This document shows positions 59,651 through 64,000 of a stretch of DNA of 64,000 bases, one piece after another (position 1 is the first letter of the stretch; every line of letters starts with the position of its first letter). Origin of the DNA: Tubiluchus corallicola. Lineage: Eukaryota; Priapulida; Priapulimorpha; Priapulimorphida; Tubiluchidae. The stretch is taken from positions 349,001 to 413,000 of the forward strand of contig JAQGDQ010000165.1 in the NCBI GenBank assembly GCA_030141605.1, read 5' to 3'. The position numbers and the translations under genes were made by a program. Below the pieces are notes generated by a model. The model saw only the letters and a program-made list of their open reading frames with translations, was not told the origin of the DNA and searched no databases.

Positions 59651-60920
59651 AGATAATGAGGGTCTGTCACTTGTTCACCATTTAAAAATTGAAAAATCTT
59701 TATAATAATGATTACTAAATTATCGTAATGATAATAATCATATCGTTAACCATTTTTAATCATTACTAGGTCAATTAAGACCTAGCAAAATGTAATTAAA
59801 ATTCACAGATGGACACGTTTAAATAGTAGCCGAGCATAGTCGATATTGCCAATTTACCATTCTCATCTTCATCATCATCATCTTTTTCTTGTTCATCATC
59901 ATCATAATTTTCACAATCATCATCATTATTCTCGAGAAATTTTTTTTAAAAAAATATCAAAGGTTTTGTCTCCTTGCATTACATTTTAATGATGATCTTT
60001 TCTTTTATGTTGATTTAAGCATCTGAACATTTTGTTGACAGACTTTGATGCACGGATGTGCAGATACAAACATAGTTTTTATACTGACTCTATGGTAATT
60101 GTAAGCATCTAGAAAAAAGATGATGCAGCCTGGAATACTTTGTTTTTTTCTAGAAACAGTCGAACCCGATCGCTTTCTGAACAGTGAATATACAGTTTTC
60201 GTTTGTAGAATAACGTATGAATAAGGTATGAAAACATTTTTTTATTTATTTTTGTTTTCTTTGTTTATTTTTTATCTTCCGTTTTCTTTCTTTAATCTCT
60301 TCCATCCCTTTTACTGGTGACTTCTGTGATGTTCCTTTGCTTTTTGTGTTAGTATTCCATGTAAATAAATTCGAATTAAACCAACTAAAGTTACGTTGCT
60401 CGATGGTTTGATGTAAAGGTGATACTTATTGCCGAAGACTGCAATTCAAGGCAGTAATTTTGAGTTCAAGAAATGGGAATATTAATTTTGCTCTTATTTG
60501 CCTAAGTATTTTACCCTTTTTTCCAAGTTATAATAATAGTATTAGTTTGTATTTTAATGAATAAGACATTCTTGAACGACAGTATTATTTGCTTTATTTT
60601 GGTAGGGAGATTTTAGACAGACATTTTATTTATCTTCTCATTTACACCAGAACACAAATAGACTATTATTGCTATAGTTATTAATTAAACAGGATGAATG
60701 ATGTATGAAGGAAAGAGTTTGTGGGGTGCAGGAGAAAGGGTAGCGAAAGACCAATTGGTCATCAAGTCAGCTACCCAAGTAAACATTTAAATAAAATGTT
60801 TACGTGTCTGATTATTTCATCTCAGTATCTGACTAGGCTTGTTCTGATATCGATCGTAGATTGGATTATTTTACAGTTTCGTTCATCTTCAATTGTTTCA
60901 ATACAAAATGTCGTGATATA
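59651..60920. other. Intergenic, nothing recognised
   Basis: AT-rich with a (CAT/ATC)n run at 59865-59930. No gene seen. Confidence 0.6.
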
Positions 60921-60922
60921 TT

Positions 60923-61430
60923 GTGCACATTGAGAAAGTCGCTAACCAAAGGATTGGTCTAATCAAAAGTGCCACAGTATGCTGCAAAGCCAAAGTCTTC
61001 ATTCTTTTGTACAAATCACTAGTTAGGCCTGTCTTAGAGTGCGCGGCTTCTGTTTGGTCTTCTCAGTTTTCTACTATCATCTATGCTTACGGTTTTCCCA
61101 AGGATTTCGACTGGGACAGTGTTTCTACTTTAGAACAGCAAAGGGCAACAATTGACTTAGTTAATGCATATGAAGTAATAAATGAGAACTGGCACATCAA
61201 TCCAAATTCTTTTTTCTATCGCCCATACAGACAACTTGAAGGTCATGGTCATAAACTCTTTGTTCCATCTGTCATGTAAAATATTCATTAACATTTCTTT
61301 ATTAACAGAGTCGTTCTTCGTTGGAACAAACTGTATGACAATGTTGAAAGATCAGATTCCATAAACAAATTTAAATCAGCGGAGGTGTGCACCCTGTGCC
61401 ATAATACTAGCTCACCTAATCTGTTTGAAG
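60923..61430 (+). pseudogene. LINE RT 3' remnant
   Basis: VANQRIGLIKSATVCCKAKV and LYKSLVRPVLECAASVWS are the RT thumb/C-terminal blocks. A frame change near 61270 leads to VVLRWNKLYDNVERSDS-like sequence to 61430. Confidence 0.7.
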
Positions 61431-61455
61431 GTAAGTGTAACACTCTACTATAAGA

Positions 61456-61906
61456 CAGTCAACCTCGGGTTTAAGGTACTCGCTTATAAGGGACCACCAA
61501 CTCCGGTCCCGATTTTTTGTAACGTTTTTTCTATGTAAAAGTCTTCGTATATAAGCTACTCGGATATAAGGGACAATATCTTCAGGTCAGGCGTAATAGA
61601 AACCCAGGTAAATCACCTCGCATATAAGGGACCCTATGATCAAAGCGAAATTGATCGATTTTTAACCTCAATTTTTCGCAAACTCGGCCTTTAAAAAGCT
61701 CGGTTTCTGCGGTCACATAATCTCGCATCACTGAAGTAGCTTCCTACATACCGTTTGCACTGAATGTGTAGTAACAATCCATAAAAATATGGGTAAAAGT
61801 ACAGAAATGTACAGGTCTAGATACACCCTCGGGCTATAAGGGACATCGGATATAAGGGATGGTTTTTTCCGGTCCCGAGGCTATCCCTTATATCCGGGGT
61901 TGACTG
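61456..61906. mobile_element. Tc1/mariner-type MITE just upstream of DBR1
   Basis: Inverted ends CAGTCAACCTCGGGTTTAAG and (minus) CAGTCAACCCCGGATATAAG with TA at the right edge. Internal copies of TATAAGGGAC. It ends 48 bp before the DBR1 start codon, so it probably overlaps the promoter or 5' UTR. Confidence 0.85.
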
Positions 61907-61954
61907 TACATGACATTGTAATTGCTGTTTAACGTTTAGGCTTCAAGGAACATC

Positions 61955-62044
61955 ATGAAGATTGCTGTAGAAGGATGTTGCCATGGAGAATTAGACAAAA
62001 TTTACGAGACGGTGAAATACATAGAACAGCAAGATCAAATAAAG
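61955..62044 (+). CDS. DBR1: RNA lariat debranching enzyme, coding exon 1
   Basis: DBR1 hydrolyses the 2'-5' bond of intron lariats in the nucleus. This 90-nt exon encodes 30 residues, starting [19 protein letters not shown], nearly identical to the N-terminus of animal DBR1, with the metal-binding GCCHG (Cys8, His10) of the metallophosphoesterase fold. An in-frame TAG at 61937-61939 supports the start. The donor is AAG|GTGAAA. No exon 2 (expected LLCCGDF block) is visible up to 64000, so intron 1 is longer than 1.95 kb, or the copy is truncated. Confidence 0.85.
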
Positions 62045-62449
62045 GTGAAATGATTTTGTGACTTAAACTTTATTTATTTCATGTTTTGGTGGTTATACTT
62101 TTTGAATAGTTCTTTACTTTAGTTGTTTTTGATTTGACTTTATTTAAGCTGGAACAATGTTAAAATGCATGAAAGTCCCACATAGAATCGGGCCCCACTG
62201 GGACGAACGGGGGGTGAAAAACTTCCAAAAATTGCCATTTTTCAGCCGTTTTTGCAAAACGTTACCTCTTATTTCTGAAGAACGGGGGTGGTGCTGGGTA
62301 TGGATAGATAGCCCGTTCAGCGGTGGGTGTAGTATGCATATTTAGAATATGCGAGAGGACCACGGCGTCCCGCAACGGGCATTTTCCCCGGACCCAACTC
62401 GCGATTTTTTCGAAATTTTGACCAAACAGCCTGCAGAAAAAACGTTCTA

Positions 62450-62810
62450 ACGGCGCCTGGTGGGACTTTCGTAAGGAGATATATAGGTCTTTAGAAAGAG
62501 CAAGAACAGGGCTACACGATGGTGTGGGCTGCATTTTAGGACACGTCCACCAAAAGGAGTACCGACGAGTTAATTAGATGTTCTATTTTTGGCAATTTTC
62601 GCTTAGAAAACTGCTGATGCAATGCCATTGTTCTGACGTCATCCATTGTACTCTGTCTATAACCTTATCACTTTAATTCAGTAAAAGCTGCTGCTGCTGG
62701 CTTTGCATTAGATAAACAAACGGACACTAGGTAGAATGTTTGCGCAATTTTGATTATAAGTGTATTTATACGCAATTTTTTTGCAGGGCCTTTGCTATCA
62801 ATTAATTAAT
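62450..62810 (-). mobile_element. Interspersed repeat, reverse copy of 15400-15750
   Basis: Shared blocks are listed at the other copy. It lies in DBR1 intron 1. The preceding 62150-62450 is GC-richer, without recognised features, and may belong to the same element. 62810-63590 shows nothing. Confidence 0.8.
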
Positions 62811-63611
62811 TTATAATACGTTTACATATATCACTTGCTGACAGTAAACTTGATACCTGCGCCTGAAATCAAATAGGCCTCTCATTTTTGGGCTTTATGT
62901 AGAGTTACGCCTGTATAATTTATAACGTTGTAACATGTTATTTCTCTTTCTCTCATTCACTAACTCTTTCAATCAGCAAGCTATTGATAGACATTTTTCC
63001 AAATTTATATAACAGTCGTTAGAATAATGTAGATATCTGTTTTCAGAAAAAAAGGCCAAAGACGTAATGACAAGTGAATCTCCAAAATATATGCAGAGCA
63101 TTTCTTACAGTGGCCACTAATTCATTTACAGATCAGACTCATTGACACTTATTTACCTATAGACAAGCGCATACAGTGACCACTGAGCTATTCGTCTTCT
63201 CTAACGTGTTACAAATCTGTTTCTTATCTTACTAACTTTCCATAGTGCTAAATGTAGCAAAAAGTGCTATTCAGGCTATGTTTATATATGATCAATTGCA
63301 ATGCTTTGACCCTATAATAAACTACTGTACAGTGCCGTAAGACTTACCTGTCTTTGTCATAAAATAAATGTTCATTTCTCATTCTGGCTAACTCTTATCT
63401 TTGATAAACATTACGATGAAAAACATGCCATAAACACATTGACCCTTGCACCTTGCTATGGTATAGAATAGTTATTTCGTCAACATGTTATCACAGATAG
63501 CTTAGGGTGAATACACGTCTTCAAGAATTTGATCTGTTACCAAGCAGAACACATTTTCTAACATATAGTTGAATAAGCAAATAATATTACTCTTAGCAAA
63601 ACAGTGTCATC

Positions 63612-64000
63612 ATGTATAATCGTGACCAAAGACTACAAGACAGAACTCGCGGTGAAACAGAGCTTACAAAAGCCATTGCAGCTGGTGATTATAATAAAGC
63701 AATGAAGGAAATTAGCGCTCACAGAAATGAGGAATACTTGAACGAAGGACCAGACCACTACTCCCCACTTTACATGATTCTTGGAAGTGGTCGTGAAAAG
63801 ATAATTCATCTTCCTTTGGCAAAGAGTTTAGTTGAACATGGAGCAAACTTAAACCTGCAACTTGACATGATATCTGGTGATACTCCATTCAACGCGCTGC
63901 TTTTCTTATATCTAAGATGGGAATTGTACCATGTTCGTTATTCAGTTCCCATTATTGGATTAGACTGGCAACAAATTCATCAAGAAGAAATATATAAAGA
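63612..64000 (+). CDS. Ankyrin-repeat-like protein, 5' part (runs off the window)
   Basis: An uninterrupted frame from ATG 63612 (in-frame TAG at 63594-63596) to the window end, 129 codons. Starts MYNRDQRLQDRTRGETELTK. It holds ELTKAIAAGDYNKAMKEI and GPDHYSPLYMIL, then LAKSLVEHGANLNLQ, the helix-turn pattern of ankyrin repeats (LVEHGANLN), and DTPFNALLF. Function unknown; ankyrin repeats mediate protein binding. It sits on the same strand 1.57 kb after DBR1 exon 1, so it is either nested in that intron or evidence that DBR1 is truncated here. Confidence 0.75.
   Translation, partial: MYNRDQRLQDRTRGETELTKAIAAGDYNKAMKEISAHRNEEYLNEGPDHYSPLYMILGSGREKIIHLPLAKSLVEHGANLNLQLDMISGDTPFNALLFLYLRWELYHVRYSVPIIGLDWQQIHQEEIYK

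Overview
This is animal nuclear DNA: AT-rich and intron-rich, with GT-AG introns, dense interspersed repeats and many minisatellites. The genes are clear metazoan orthologues. The repeats (CR1/L2-like LINEs, a Ty3/Gypsy element, hAT and Tigger-like MITEs, an antisense 5S-related sequence) suggest an invertebrate, but I cannot name the species or phylum.

Layout. 1-4450 holds the 5' part of a decayed Ty3/Gypsy retrotransposon on the minus strand: pol start, gag, a tRNA-Pro-type primer binding site and a long LTR. 5683-21162 (+) is a complete 12-exon VPS4 gene (435 aa), the ESCRT-III disassembly AAA ATPase. 25247-53961 (-) is a complete 13-exon VPS9D1-like gene (628 aa) with an MIT-like N-terminus and a C-terminal VPS9 (Rab5-type GEF) domain. 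The two genes are convergent and both belong to endosomal trafficking. Exons were built by hand; every junction keeps codon phase and both predicted lengths match the human proteins. Intron 1 of the VPS9D1 gene holds a nearly full-length LINE (47530-53420) with an SGNH-esterase ORF1 and a frameshifted endonuclease/RT ORF2. 54-61.4 kb is intergenic with several LINE reverse-transcriptase remnants. 61955-62044 (+) is coding exon 1 of DBR1, the lariat debranching enzyme. At 63612 an ankyrin-like ORF starts on + and leaves the window.

Most unusual feature. In VPS4 and VPS9D1, tandem repeats have repeatedly grown across exon-intron boundaries, so splice sites themselves are multiplied. VPS9D1 exon 12 has 18 copies of its acceptor (72-bp unit) and exon 8 has 16 copies (18-bp unit). 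Both units are multiples of three, in frame with the exon, and open throughout. VPS4 exon 6 has four donor copies. VPS9D1 exon 3 is duplicated with only 29 nt between the copies, which should force mutually exclusive use. The exon 12 donor is also duplicated. Whether these sites are used needs RNA data.
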